Source: Sinonovacula constricta
Lineage: Eukaryota; Mollusca; Bivalvia; Cardiida; Solecurtidae
Length of the DNA stretch: 64,000 nt
Assembly: GCA_007844125.1 (NCBI GenBank)
Contig: CM017568.1
Span: 9,047,573 to 9,111,572 of the forward strand
Direction: 5' to 3'
The notes under the pieces were generated by a model. That model was not told where the DNA came from. It was given only the letters and a program-made list of their open reading frames with translations, and did no database searches. The position numbers were made by a program, and so were the translations under genes. This document shows positions 35,330 through 48,507 of the stretch, one piece after another. Each line of letters opens with the position of its first letter. Within the stretch, counting starts at the first letter, position 1.

Positions 35330-38300
35330 TCTTTCAGCTGCTGTAGCTAGACCGAGGTTGATAACATACAAGTAAAGACGATTGTGAATATCTTATCTTA
35401 TATGGCTGTACTCAAAGGCTGTATATCTATTTAATCTAAAATGTGAATGGATATAGACAAATAGGTTAATAATTGCGACAAATGAAAGAATAAATTTGAT
35501 TCTTAATTTTTGCCTTAATAACATATATATTATAGAAATAATAACATAAATATAATTCATAAGGAAGTAAATAATAATGTTTTAATTTTTACTGCAAATT
35601 CATCTAGCATTGCTAGTAGTGTACAAATTCCCCGTATAATGTGATTGTATTAGTCTAATTTGAATTTATTTGACAATTTCCTACTAATCCAAACTTATGT
35701 CGAAAATGACTATATTCCTTTTATAGGAGATTAAGTCATCTACCCATGAACAATCAATTTCAGAAATTTACGACTTTAATTCGATTTGTCTGTGGTGCCT
35801 TAACATAGATAGGATTCGCAGTATTGTAATTTTTGAGGTGCTACGATGCCGTCCTAACTAATATCTAATTGGACGTTTTGAAGATGAGTCAAACAAATAA
35901 ACAATGCATGGACCTAAACTCTGTGATACATTTTAATGCACTTTATGCTCATCTAAGTAGTATTACTTTAAATGGCCCATCGATGCAATCAAAAGTGAAA
36001 ATAATTTCTCCTTCAGTACCTTATATGCCTATTTGTTTTATATGTACCATATACCCGCACGCTCATGCATTATAAGGATTTTCTAGATTATTTAACGAGG
36101 GTATATTTTTATTATCCAAATTAATTGGTTTCCTTCTGGCGTTAAGTCGAACATTTTCCGATCAATATACCATTCCTATTACAAGAAACGTATAATGACC
36201 TCGTTACCAAGGACAAAACACACACTTGCGCTTCGTCATACTGTCTAGTAATTACGAATAGGAGTTTAACGTGAAGGTTTTTGTGAGGGAAATTACTATT
36301 AAATTGTTGTATTATAGACTCGCCAAAAGGTATGTTAGGATTAAACAACAAAGTTTCCGTTTCACAATACTAAAACAAAAACATGGAATCGTATTTTCCT
36401 TGTTTTATATCATCTGCTTAAACACTCATTAGTCATTTCACTGTAAAGGCCAAACGTTAAGACAGAGTGTTACATGAAAGGAAGAAATACACAGATCTTC
36501 AACTAAATTTTTTACTAACGCGTACGAAGAATGTAAAATAAATTTCTTACTGTTAAACTGTTTACTGCAAGAAGTTAACGATAATCAAAATTAAAACCTA
36601 TAGTTTGTTTAAGTTTCGGAATGCAAATACATACACCAGATTAGCTATAAAGGAGACAATTGTAAAACGCTTTTGAGAAAAAGACTACTACTTCTGTATT
36701 CGTTTCATTTCCCGATTAAAAATAATAAAGGGTCTAAGCAATGCCAGATAGTTGGCATTTACTTTAAAAATAGGTATTATGTTTTGCTGGCATATTGTGA
36801 AAACTTAGATTGCGGGTAACGCAGTGATATTGACTTCGTGGCGGTATGGTGATCAAAAAGTCATTCATAAAAGTTTAAAATGTGTACAGTAAATCAATAT
36901 AGATTCAGATAAGCATGTTGTTTTTTAAAAAAGTTATTTCGATTTAAACACATGGTTTCTCAAAGCATAGCCAGATAATTAAATATATAATATTTACATC
37001 CAGTTTTTGCAAATTGGTGTACTCGTGGAAGGCGTGCAAAACACTACGAATAAGTAAGTCTTACCTGTAAGAATAATCTCGAACTGTACAAACGCTTCTG
37101 ATACTGTACGACTTTATAATGTACGACTCTAATAATGTACGACTTTAAATAAATAAAGAAAGCTTACTGTTGTGCAAATACATAGAAAGGACTAAGAGTA
37201 ACTTTATGTTGTGGGTAGCATCTGACATCTGACACGCAAATATGGGTCACCATGAGAAATTTTGATTACACAGCACAACAAATACATGTTTTCCTTTCTT
37301 AAAACCTTTTGGGGTGGGTAAGGGCAAACATGTATATGCTTTTTCCTTGTTTTTTTTTTTAAATAAACATGCATTTCGAGATTTAGAGAAAGCCATTTTC
37401 TTGAATCCGTGCTCTTCTACAGCGTCTATTCCCAGTTTATAGAGATAAAGAATAAATATTTAACATTGTCATGGTTTAAGTCGACCGTAATTCAATATTG
37501 TAGCTAGGCGAATGTTTCAAAGTGCCTGGAATATCTAGCCGATCAACAGCGGAGGATATGATCTTTACAAAGGCGTAGTGTCTTGAATGTGGCTTCTGTC
37601 ATCGGGTCATTGATCAACAACAGATAAATCACATAGTGATGCAAACATATCTCAATAAATTGCTCTAAGAGTGAAAGCGGACAATATTTGCGTATACTTG
37701 TTAGGCCTACAAGGGGTTCCATGGGAAGAAATGTCTAGCAATTGTAGAAGCTTTAGAAGGCTGAAAAAGTTACACAGTAACACTTTAAAAAATTGCATTT
37801 TAAGGAATTTTCGAAAATATTTGTTTTCAAAATATTTATATTTTGTAGATGATACTAAGAGCAAATATCACAATATTCCCTTCCCCGTAAGCAATCCAGG
37901 AAGATGAAATTAATTTAATACTGGAATGTCGTGTTCTGGATTAGCAGAGACTGAGTTAATGCACGAGAGGGTTATGGTAAGCTTTATTTATAATAACTAG
38001 ACTAGAATGTTTCAATGGGCGAGAGATGGTATATTTAATATAATCCCCAATTGGTCTTATCTGATGAAAGACTTCGCGATTCTCACTATTAACTTCAAGA
38101 CTAGGACTCTACATATCGGTCAGCAAACTCAAATAGCACTTTGCAAGGCAAAACTAATATCGGCATATCTCCATTTTCAAAGTGTATTCAAATAAAAGAG
38201 ATATAAAACTATAGAAATATAGAACTATGCTAGATTTTAGATGTGTTGTAAAGAGAGAAAAAAATGTATTATAAGCTCTTAAAAGAAGAAGATTTTTTCA

Positions 38301-41104
38301 CAAAAAGTTTTCCCATTGAAAAAGGACCGTTTAATTGTATAAGTATATGACGCTTTACACTAATAATATATGCAGTACATACATGTAAAAGATGTTTTTC
38401 TATGAACATAAGGTATCATCCGATTTTATAAAATATGTAAAGTGATACGATCAGAACACTTATCCTTTTTATACTCGACGTGTGTGTTTTATTTTCATTA
38501 CCTTTACAGTTAACGCATGCGAGGCATTGACGCAAGGTATGTTTGATTTGCTACAAGCAAAAGTGGTAAGCATTTACGATTAGCCTTAAAATTATTGACC
38601 TAAAGCTGAAATGGTTAATTTATTGGATTGTCGTACATACTTATGACCCTAACAATTGTCACAAATGCATCAGCTACTTGAAAAGCCTTCATACAATACC
38701 GAAAGAAAGAAAAATAGTAAAGTCTGGAACACTAAAAAAGTTTGATGGGAGTCCTGTAAAGCCAGATTCTAAGTCATGTGGATTTATTCGGAGGTTAATT
38801 CTAGTTTGTTGATTACAATGGAAGGTGTATATGAAAACGCCGTCTTTAAGTTGTCTGGCAGTATTACATAACCAACTTTTTGTTTAAACAAATACAATAC
38901 AGTCAAACGAGGGTTTACGTCGGGAGGGAGTTCATTAAAAGGCAAGACCCGCCCCACATAACACCATCATCAAGTGAGTTGTCTGGTATGTTGTTTACAT
39001 TAAACTGTTTCTTATAAGCGTTCATATGGATACATGGTCCATTACAACACTGCTTGGCGATAATCGTTTTCGGCTTGAAACTTGCAACTTATAACAACGT
39101 CATTTATATTAAGTGACGTTAAATTTAGTTATATCAAAGGCAATCTTTACTTTCATATTTGTACACGTCATAGCTCAATAAAAACAATTTAATAATTACG
39201 TTAATACAGTTGGAATTTGCCTATAATTTGATATATGTGTTTTCTCTGTCATGGAATTTATTATTGTATGGTCTATGTACACAAGACAGAAGTACGAAAC
39301 TATTTTCCTAGAAGATATATTGTTTTAGCATTTACTGCCCACGGACACAAGTATTCTCGTTTGCCATTACAATAATGTTTGTGCTTTATCTACTGCCACT
39401 AAACAACAACTATGATATCAGTGACGGTGATTAATTTCAAAGTTGATGTAGGCTATTCATGCTCTAAGAGAGGCAAGAATTCAAAGTAAATGTAAATACT
39501 CATGTTTATCTTTGTAAACATACAACTGCCTTCTTGTAAATATACAACTACCTCGTGTCTTTTTTTTTTTTATAGGTAAATAGACACCATCTAAACAAAC
39601 GATTCAACACAAGCATATGCTACGTCGTCTTTAGAATAGAAATATTGACCTAATGTCGTTTATACATTTAACTAATTAAAATGCTCTAACTTCCACCTAG
39701 CAAGAGGGTCTCTTCACCCCGAACACAAACACAGCTGGTTAATTTGCACGAACTAATTGAACGATATAAGGGATACGGAATCCACACCTGATTTCATATG
39801 TTGGCCATCATTGAATGAATAACACAAGTTCGTCAGATAATTTATATTGTGAAAAATAGGATATGAAAAAAACCTATGAGACAAAAAAAGAACAAAAGTC
39901 AAATATGAAAGCGACAAAAACAATGTCGACAAAAGAACCGACTGAGGTACTTTAACTGGTGTATTGGCGTTCAACATCGCTCATTGGCTAATGTTGTTTT
40001 TTACAGAAGTATACAAAGTACGTAAAGATTTTATTGTTATACTGCACAGGAAATAAAACAGATTTAAATGTCATAAAACTGTCAGAAAATTGCCTATAGT
40101 CTCTTATTGCATTAACGTCATATTTGCATTTGGAAGAGCCAATGATGTCGATAGTCGATATAAATCTTTTCTTAACAAGGCTCAATAGTTATAGAGTTTA
40201 CAGCAGGGGTTTTTATGTAACACCGATGCATAAATAATCGTATAGGTAACATCTAGTTAATTAAAATTATCTTTTATAACAAAAAATACTTTTAATTTAC
40301 GCCATTATTGATAACACTCTAATATTTGACAGTTGTTTATAAACACTGACCTGCATAAAAACTGAAAAACAACAACATGATACTATTGCTGTGAACCAAA
40401 AGCGATTTACTTGTTAAGAATTACACAAACAAATTCTCGCGTTTGGTTCAGTTGGAAAGCACCTGTTCTTGTGGTTTGCCTCTAATCCCAATCAACACGT
40501 TTTACACACGTTGATGTAGATGTACTATTGATCTTAGTGTAAGAAGATAATAGTATTCAAAATCTAGTATGATATGATAACTTAAAAGATGTGTTTTATT
40601 CAAACACGTTTAATGATAAATGTCTATGCGTTTGAAATAACGAAATAAATCTTAGTAACTTCTTTCTAGCATTTGTAAGGGATTGCAGATTATAAAAGTA
40701 ATACTTTGCAAGAACAAATTGCCATTGATTCTTTTATTCTTTGAACCTTTAAATATTGGACGAGATGTTTTTATTTTGACTAATGCAATTTTAATGAAAT
40801 CATATAAATAATTTCGTGCGAATTTTATCTACAAAGACAAAAAACGACAACTAAAAGAAAATGTTTAAGACTGCCTTTTATCAAATGAAAAAACTCAGTA
40901 CAACTGAAGATGTTATAAAATATAAATACTTTATTGTCTTAGTAAACCTTATTACGTCTTCAAAATACAAGTACATTGATTAAGCTACATTAGTCATTAA
41001 AAATTTCTCGATAATTCGAAACTCATATAGGCATTTTTTAATGAGCAAGAAATTCAGGTTCAGGTATATATTATCTGATAAAATGACTTGATTTTATATT
41101 GATA
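35330..41104. other. long gene-free stretch
   Basis: AT-rich sequence with scattered short ORFs (35.9, 36.2, 37.7, 38.0, 39.8, 40.0 kb), none showing a domain, splice context or repeat homology that I can recognise. Confidence 0.5.
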
Positions 41105-42030
41105 AGAAGTAGACAACAGGCAGCAGGCATTAACCGATTGTAACAGAAATAAGAATTAGAAAGATAACGGCACACATTAATCGATCGTAACAGAAGTAAG
41201 TAGTAGACAGCACACAGCAGGCATTAATCGATCGTAACAGAAACAAGAAGAAGACAACGCGCAGCAGGCAATAATCGACTGAAACGGGAAGAAGTATACG
41301 ACTGGCAGCAATCATTAATCGACTACCTATAAAAGCAGAAACAATACGTAGACTGTGTAGGTATATGTTGCAATGCTTATAGGACTTTGTCATATATTCT
41401 TAATCGACTGTAACAGAAACAAGAAGTATACAACTGGCAGCAAGCATTAATCGACTGTAACAAAAACAAGAAGACAACTGGCAGCAAGCATTAATCGACT
41501 GTAACAGAAACAAGAAGACAACGCGCAGCAAGCATTAATCGACTGTAACAGAAACAAGAAGACAACTGGCAGCAAGCATTAATCGACTGTAACAGAAACA
41601 AGAAGACAACTGGCAGCAAGCATTAATCGACTGTAACAGAAACAAGAAGACAACTGGCAGCAAGCATTAATCGACTGTAACAGAAACAAGAAGACAACTG
41701 GCAGCAAGCATTAATCGACTGTAACAGAAACAAGAAGACAACGCGCAGCAAGCATTAATCGACTGTAACAGAAACAAGAAGACAACTGGCAGCAAGCATT
41801 AATCGACTGTAACAGAAACAAGAAGACAACTGGCAGCAAGCATTAATCGACTGTAACAGAAACAAGAAGACAACGCGCAGCAGGCATTTATCGACTACAT
41901 ATAAAAGCAGAAACAATACGTAGACTATGTTGGTATATGTTGCAATGTTTATAGGACTTTGTCATATATTCTTAATCGACTGTAACAGAAACAAGACTTA
42001 GACAACTGGCAGCAAGCATTAATCGACAGT
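41105..42030 (+). repeat. 44-bp tandem array with a 572-bp higher-order unit
   Basis: The core, 41438-41877, holds ten copies of a 44-bp unit beginning CAGCAAGCATTAATCGACTG, all exactly 44 bp. A variant switches ACTGG to ACGCG in some copies. Degenerate copies extend from 41105 to 41320 and again to about 42030. A roughly 105-bp block (GACTACNTATAAAAGCAG...) occurs at 41321 and again at 41893, 572 bp apart, which is 13 units of 44. This shows amplification of a larger unit as well. The minus-strand ORF 41130-41393 lies within it and is not a gene. Confidence 0.95.
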
Positions 42031-43073
42031 AATAGAAACACAGCTAAAGAATTAAAGTATCTTGTTGTTCCATTTGGTCCCTTAAATGCGCGAACTTCAG
42101 CTTTTTCTTGTTTATTCACTAAAAAGCAATATTTATAAGTGAATAAACAAGTCTATAACAATAGTATAAAACTATTTACAGGTTTTTAACAAATTCCAAG
42201 TATCGTCAAAAGTGAAATCTCACATTCCGCATATAGCCGACTGGTTTATAGTTACTTTTTCTTCCAAAGAAAGTTGCCATTATTATCAATAAGTTTGTCA
42301 TGTCACTGTTATAAGTGAAAATAAAAGTATACGTGATAATAACATAATAAATAAATTTAAAATAAATAGCATTTTATTAGGGATACAGCTGAACAGGTAC
42401 TCATTTAAGTTATGTACAATTGTTGTTTGTCTGCGAACATTGAATATGTCATCAATATTTAATAATACATTAAAGTTGTTTTTTTTATATCTTAATATCA
42501 TAATTTCGACATTATTTTCAATCATTGTCAAAATAATATAAAGCAATTTCTCGCATTATATATAAATAGTGTTACCTAGTACGCTCTTAATACGTAATAT
42601 CGAATATTCGCATAATTAAAGGGTTTATTCAATCATATTCACCGACATTTACCATGCGGGACTCAGTTCACATAGAATACACAGTTTATTTCACGTAGTG
42701 ATTGTTTGTTTTTTAACTTTTTATTAAACAAGTATGAACTTACCAGAAATCACACCTAGATTTCTAGGATAACCATTGCGTTAACTGTGTTACTAATTGT
42801 TTTGATAAGTTTGCTATAAACAACCGATGTTTAAATCGATGGCAGTATATTTATAGTAATCAAAACTTTGAGATTAATATACAATAACAATGTGTTTTCA
42901 CAAAATACTTGAACAGTTTGATGGTGGATCACAATTGATATATCACAATATCACAGATGCATAAGATTGCTTATCAGGTACAATTCGTTGGTATCAACAG
43001 TCTGTTATACGATTTCGGAAGCTGAAAAATAAGGCTTCTTTCATTCGTCTTTCAATAATTGCCAAAAAGGTGC
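42031..43073. other. no gene seen
   Basis: AT-rich sequence without recognised structure. Confidence 0.5.
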
Positions 43074-43124
43074 TTTTTTTTTGGGGGGGGGGGATGTGGG
43101 GGCGGTGTAGGGGCGGGGTTGCTT
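43074..43124 (+). repeat. G-rich tract, potential quadruplex
   Basis: A T-run followed by about ten G, then GGGGGCGG and GGGGCGGGG blocks. At least four G-runs of four or more lie within 45 bases, the primary-sequence condition for a G-quadruplex. Strongly unlike the AT-rich surroundings. Confidence 0.85.
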
Positions 43125-43129
43125 CGGTA

Positions 43130-43473
43130 TACAATACAATACAATTAAATACAATTCAATCATTTTATTCAGCTTACACAGTTTAAAATAAAGCTGTAAC
43201 AAGTGAAAAGTGAGAGTGGTGCATGTTATAATAATAGTAATTATTATTATGAAGAGTAATCAAAACAGGGAAACATAAAGTAGATAAAAGCTGCATGAAA
43301 ATATGAAACAATGATATTTGTTGCTGTGAATAATGCAAATGTATCGATTAATCCCGCCTTATACACAATTCTCTTTTATAACACTGCAATAAATATATAT
43401 TGCCATGCTACGTTGATTACGTTTACATGTTGTTGACAGCCTTTCCTGCAATTTGATTGGCTAGAAGCTTCGC
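43130..43473 (+). other. possible retroposon tail, otherwise nothing
   Basis: Begins with ACAATACAATACAATTAAATACAATTCAAT, a degenerate ACAAT tandem run like those at the 3' ends of some LINEs and SINEs in the reverse orientation. No coding signal follows before the recombinase relic. Confidence 0.3.
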
Positions 43474-43840
43474 GTGACTATTTGGTATTCATCCGCCGAG
43501 TTTGTAAAAAAACTAAAAGACAATGACAGCACTTTTTTGTCAGTTCAAATGTCACGATTGATTATTGGTATCAATAAACTAACCTCCATCATGAAGCGTA
43601 TAGCTAAGGCTTCTGGACTTGCATTCAAAATACGTCTGACTAACCATAGCACTCGGAAACATTTAATTAAAAAACTGTCTGAAAATAGCATCCCGGCAAA
43701 TTAGATTACGCAGATAACAGGACACCGCAACATTCAACCAATTCATAACTGCCCCCATTTTAGCGATAATCAACACAAAATGATATCGAATATCTTCACA
43801 AAGTCTAACTGTTCTCACCAGCATGTGAATCAAGACTAGA
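43474..43840 (+). pseudogene. Crypton-type tyrosine recombinase, C-terminal relic
   Basis: An ORF to the TAG at 43702-43704, continued in the same frame to about 43840, carries the C-terminal half of a tyrosine recombinase of the Crypton/DUF3504-like group: INKLTSIMKRIAKASGL, then RLTNHSTRKHLIKKL, then (after the stop) ITQITGHRNIQPIHNCPHFS. HSTR corresponds to the HxxR catalytic box and GHRN to the next conserved His. Relatives typically have a Tyr nucleophile where this copy reads Cys (HNC, codon TGC). The first catalytic Arg lies upstream in the family and is not present. Truncation, in-frame stop and loss of the nucleophile make it inactive. No element ends were found. Confidence 0.75.
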
Positions 43841-44384
43841 ATGTCCACAACGCGATAGAAACTTCAATGAATTCCCCCACAAAGAACTCAAACATAACCG
43901 TGCACAGTGGCTTTAACAGCATCTTCGCAACATTTAGCCGCCTATGACCCAATCAAATGTAAAATCTACTGACGAGTCTGCAAGTCCACCACATAAGAAA
44001 CGAAAAAGAATTATCTTCATAGTCAACACCGACAGCGATGAGAAATAAATTTAAATAGTGACCTTCACACTTACCACTTGTAAACTTTCTGTGTCATGCA
44101 CTTTCACGTGTTTACTGTTTATTGTTATAAGTTTTTCAGCTGAAATAGTCGATAAAAGCACATGGCAATGATATGTTATTTTTATTATTTTTTATGTTGT
44201 TCTTACTCTCAATTAAAGACAATAAAATGGAACTATTTTGTATAGCGCAAGAATGAAGTCAAACGGTCTTGGATGCGGTGTTTGGTTAAATGACTTCACA
44301 ATATCGTTCTAATTTTTAAACCGGCATGTAGATATACACGTGTATTTGTTTCGAGTAAAAGAGGACGAAAATGATGTGATGAAA
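43841..44384. other. no clear feature
   Basis: Possibly the decayed downstream part of the recombinase element; a basic, stop-interrupted stretch can be read to about 44.05 kb. No end signals were identified. Confidence 0.35.
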
Positions 44385-44498
44385 AGGATCTGACACTCAT
44401 TGTTATTTAATATTGTCCAAGAGGCTCGTTTAATATCATTTTTGCCTGAACTCGTTTAATAAGTGTTTTTATTAAATAACAACTTCATGTCAGATCCT
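44385..44498. mobile_element. 114-bp palindromic MITE
   Basis: The left end AGGATCTGACACTCATTGTT and the right end AACAACTTCATGTCAGATCCT are inverted partners with few mismatches. The pairing continues inside through TATTTAATA and CTCGTTTAATA words, so nearly the whole unit folds back. No target duplication is obvious. It abuts a LINE relic, 25-30 bp away. Confidence 0.75.
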
Positions 44499-44524
44499 CT
44501 ATATATTGGGCCATCTACAAATAT

Positions 44525-45925
44525 AGTTTCTAAAGTATTTCCTTCTTATTTTCTAAATAACATATAAAAGTGAAATTCCGTTTATACAACGCCCATGATG
44601 CAAACTGAACACACCCTTTTTTCTCTAGGTAAATGAATATATATCGCCCTGTTCCGATTTCAAGATCGTGTTTAGACACCCTAAATCTTGAAAGAGCTGT
44701 TTTGTATCTGACATCTTGAATAACATCAATGTAAGTCTGCAGAATTAAATCGTTCTTATATTTTGAACATGTTTTTAATCTTCTAGAATTATGCATATCA
44801 TCAGTCCATGCTTGACAGTAAATACCAAATATCCTCCATTTGATAAGATGGTATGGTATTTCAATACTGAACTGGTTCAGCCAAATATCTCCTAAGCCAT
44901 TTTTCTCTAAAGGAAATTTAATATCGACATCATGTTTAAGTATTAAAAAAAAGCCTTTTTCAGACTTTTATGCTCAGAGTTAATAATTTTATTCAATAAT
45001 AAACCAATCTTGCTGGCCTTATTACATGTAATTGGAATCTACCAAGTTCGGCGTATAAAGCTGATATATTAGTAGTTTTCTTTAGTCTTAATATTCTTCT
45101 TAAAAATTAAGTATGAATGTTTTCTAGATCATTGCATGGATAAGTACCCATAACATCGCTTCCAAAATGTAGTATTGATGTCTCTAAAGTGTCAAATAAC
45201 TTAAATTTATTAATTGTAGGCAAATTGGCATCGTACAAAATCGAAAGGAACTTATTTAGTGCAAAAGATGCATGTTGTGCTATTGCCTTCTGACTACTTT
45301 TCCAATTTCTGTTTTTAAATAAATTAATACATACATATTTGAAAGACTTAGCCACTTCTAATACCTCCCGATACATATATAGAACTCTTTTGTTGTGTGA
45401 CGTCATCTTTTAAACGTCATGTCTTTATTTCCTTTTAGTATGTATTTTAATGCTCAACCTATTGCAGTATGTTTCAATGTCATTTAACATTAATTGCAAA
45501 GATCAACTCGATTTTGCAAAAACCAATTGAATTCATTTCGGATATTTTATGATATCACAATTAAATTATTTCTGCTGGTAAATTATTATACCCAGTAGCT
45601 TTATTATTATTTTGACTAAAAACTGCAGGGAAAAGAACACGATAAGAATGTTATTCTTTCGTTCTTATCCCCATATATTGTATAACATGATTTGTAAATG
45701 ATTGCTTTTCCAAATAAAAATATGTTTAAACTAAAAACTGCAGATCTTAGCTCTTCTTCAGTAAAATCACCCTCGAAATCCTCAGCATGTATATAACATT
45801 CACACATATTGGAATCAACATTTTGTATCGCCTCATTTCCAAATATATCTTTAAAATGTATAAATAAATCCTCTAGTGTAAGATTATTTGATTTACATGT
45901 ATTTAGAATGCAATGTCATATGTTG
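44525..45925 (-). pseudogene. LINE relic A (non-LTR retrotransposon ORF2 pieces)
   Basis: Minus strand, in order. NNLTLEDLFIHFKDIFG and EGDFTEEELRSAVFS match the segment just ahead of the reverse transcriptase, then NNNKATGYNNLPAEII its first block. After a large deletion come post-RT sequences (FKYVCINLFKNRNWKSSQKA..., TLETSILHFGSDVMG). The C-terminal LSRFRVSKHDLEIGTGRY ahead of the zinc knuckle follows. The catalytic YADD region is missing. Stops and frameshifts are present throughout. Together these match an APE-type LINE of the kind common in invertebrates; the clade cannot be fixed from these pieces. A 101-bp insertion with a 14-bp duplication interrupts the pre-RT segment. Confidence 0.8.
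45615..45743. mobile_element. 101-bp insertion with 14-bp target duplication inside LINE A
   Basis: ACTAAAAACTGCAG occurs at 45615-45628 and 45730-45743. Removing the 45629-45729 insert plus one copy restores the LINE reading frame across AVFS|QNNNKATGY, which confirms it as an insertion. The insert begins GGAAAAG and, 70 bases on, has the exact complement CTTTTCC (45705-45711), followed by an A-rich tail to 45729. It also contains a perfect 8-bp stem (GATAAGAA/TTCTTATC). Terminal stem, A-rich tail and long duplication fit retroposition of a small structured RNA by a LINE. Which RNA is unknown, and it does not fold as a standard tRNA. Confidence 0.75.
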
Positions 45926-47711
45926 TTGTATATACCTCAGTTGTAGTTTTTGTTTTCTCTCTATGCGCTTGTCATGCTAAAGATATCAACCTTACCAAAG
46001 CATAAAAGGTTCGTGATTATGCATAATAAACAGTAATAAAAGCCTATTATTGTGTCTAGTGTCCAGATAGCAAGACGTTTGTAATCAAAGAACCTTTCCA
46101 CATATTTACATAGACACCAATCTTTTGCGTGCAGTAATTAACCAGACGTTAGTGATATGCTAATCTTCTCCCATCAGACGTGGTCTGTGTGATCTAATAC
46201 TTCTTCTGGGAATTAATGCGGGTCCAAGGTCGTATGTTTTGTTGGAAGTGCTACTAAACGTCATGCGAACGTTACAATCATTTAGAGCAAGCAAAACTTA
46301 TTTTAAAGAGCCATTATTGTTTACAACCAGGTATATAAAAGAAAAATACGTTTGTATTTAACACTTGATTTAAGAGTAATAATACGTTTGGTATTCGATT
46401 TTGTGTGTCAGCTTTACTACATTGAAAGGTTTTGAAAATGAAAATCTATTAAGGTTATGCTGTTTATGTCAAAACTATTATTTTTAAATTATATTACAAT
46501 ACTATTCCAAGTAATACAATGTATTTTCTTTTTATCGTAGTTAGTTATCGGAGCGATTTTATATTTTATGTTGTTTTTCATGTTTTATAGACAAAAAGAA
46601 CCCGAAAGGTATAATACTACTCAATATGGAAAGAAATACTTATCATTATTGTAAATATTCATTTAAATAGAAAATGGTACTCTGGTTGACTGACTCCTAG
46701 ATAAAGAAGTACACCTGGCTATGTTTGTAAGTTACTTCAGTACATTTGATCAACTTGTTTTCTTCTTTTCACAATATTAACAACAACCTAATAAGATTGA
46801 CTATTAATTATTCTTGTAGAAAATGTATTACTATTTTTAACATTTCTCTATTTTGATAATATTATTTAAGTATCAGAGATATATGATTAATATATTTAAG
46901 CTGTACTATACCGTACTTATACTTATTGATTCAACTTTTTAAATCTATTTACAAGAGTATTGTATGTCCTTAACTTTAAATATATACAACGGAATAACGA
47001 TTTAGTTATGGGTGATTTTTCAATATTATTTATATTAAAACATTCGTTTTTCCAATTCCATTTCATAAGTTTTTTTTCTTTAGATTCAGAACTTTTAGAG
47101 ATATTTCAAAATATTGATACTGTATCAAAATGACCTTTGTTGGACATACAATACATACATACATATATATTTATATATAATTCAGTTAATTATCACACTT
47201 ATTTGTTGCGATTATTTTAATGTATTAGTATATGTAATTAAACAACTCCTAAATGCGACATCGTTTCAATACACCGACAGGTAAAACATTTTTCGTTCAG
47301 CGAGTGTTTAATGTGAGGTTTCATCATTACATAACAGTATATTACATTAATACATACTGTATAATCTTTAAATCTGATTGCTGAATGTAATGCTACTGCG
47401 ACTAGTGTAAAACATACTTATTTGAATTAGACCATGGGCAATTTCTATAGCTTCTATCAGATCACATGTTTCCCTTAGTACTGCTTTTAGACTTTCAATT
47501 ATCAATTATTATGTCTTATTCTACCATTACATCAAAAAATGTACATTTCAAAAAACTTACCATTAACATCCAGTCCTCTTCGACTATCTTTCTGACTGCT
47601 GACTGTCAATGTGAATTTGTTTCAGCATCTTTACCTTAACTTTCTTGATGAACTCCATAAACATTATACATTATTTATTACATAACACTTGAACTTTAAT
47701 CTCTAAACACA
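45926..47711. other. no gene seen
   Basis: AT-rich sequence without recognised features. Confidence 0.5.
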
Positions 47712-47721
47712 TCTCTGTCTC

Positions 47722-47817
<96 letters not shown>
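47712..47817 (+). repeat. (CTGT)n/(CT)n microsatellite
   Basis: Imperfect CTGT units lead into about 65 bp of pure CT. Confidence 0.97.
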
Positions 47818-47819
<2 letters not shown>

Positions 47820-48392
47820 CTAAAAGTGTCCTATATCGTTTTCAAGGATTTGATTTTCTTTTTTTGTAATGGAGGTGTACTAACTGGGAAATGTTCTGAT
47901 ACAACAAAAGCGAATATAATATCCTGACCAGATAATTTTAATTATCTTAAGTATCAATTTTCCATTTTTATACATCAGCTCGAGATGGAAATACTTAAAT
48001 ACCCCACTTTCATATTTGAACGTATTAAGTTTATTTGAGATTTTTAAGTCCATATTTATTGTTTGATATAATAACACTATCTAGATAATAACATATAAGA
48101 ATCTGTAATGAGCCAAATGTTGATCACTTATTTATTCGGGCACAAAGCATGAATTTCCAATGTCGGTGATAGTTTTACGTGATAAGTTGCTAGTTTCTTT
48201 TAATACAAAACGTATTTTGAAGCTTAAAGTACATTTCTTTTAACAATTACTTTTGTTTAGAAATCAGTTTGTTTGTATGTTTGCCGAACATTTGAAGAAG
48301 CGTATGTTCATTACAGAAAATATTGTGATATTTGCAATTGTTATTTATATGTTTCCATTCAAAGATTGGGGCGTTAAGGAATTAACTTAAGC

Positions 48393-48412
48393 ATATATAT
48401 ACACATGTATAT

Positions 48413-48505
<93 letters not shown>
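48393..48505. repeat. (TA)n microsatellite
   Basis: About 80 bp of pure TA with ACATA interruptions at the left. The minus-strand ORF over it (48387-48779) with its Tyr-Ile run is an artefact. Confidence 0.97.
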
Positions 48506-48507
<2 letters not shown>

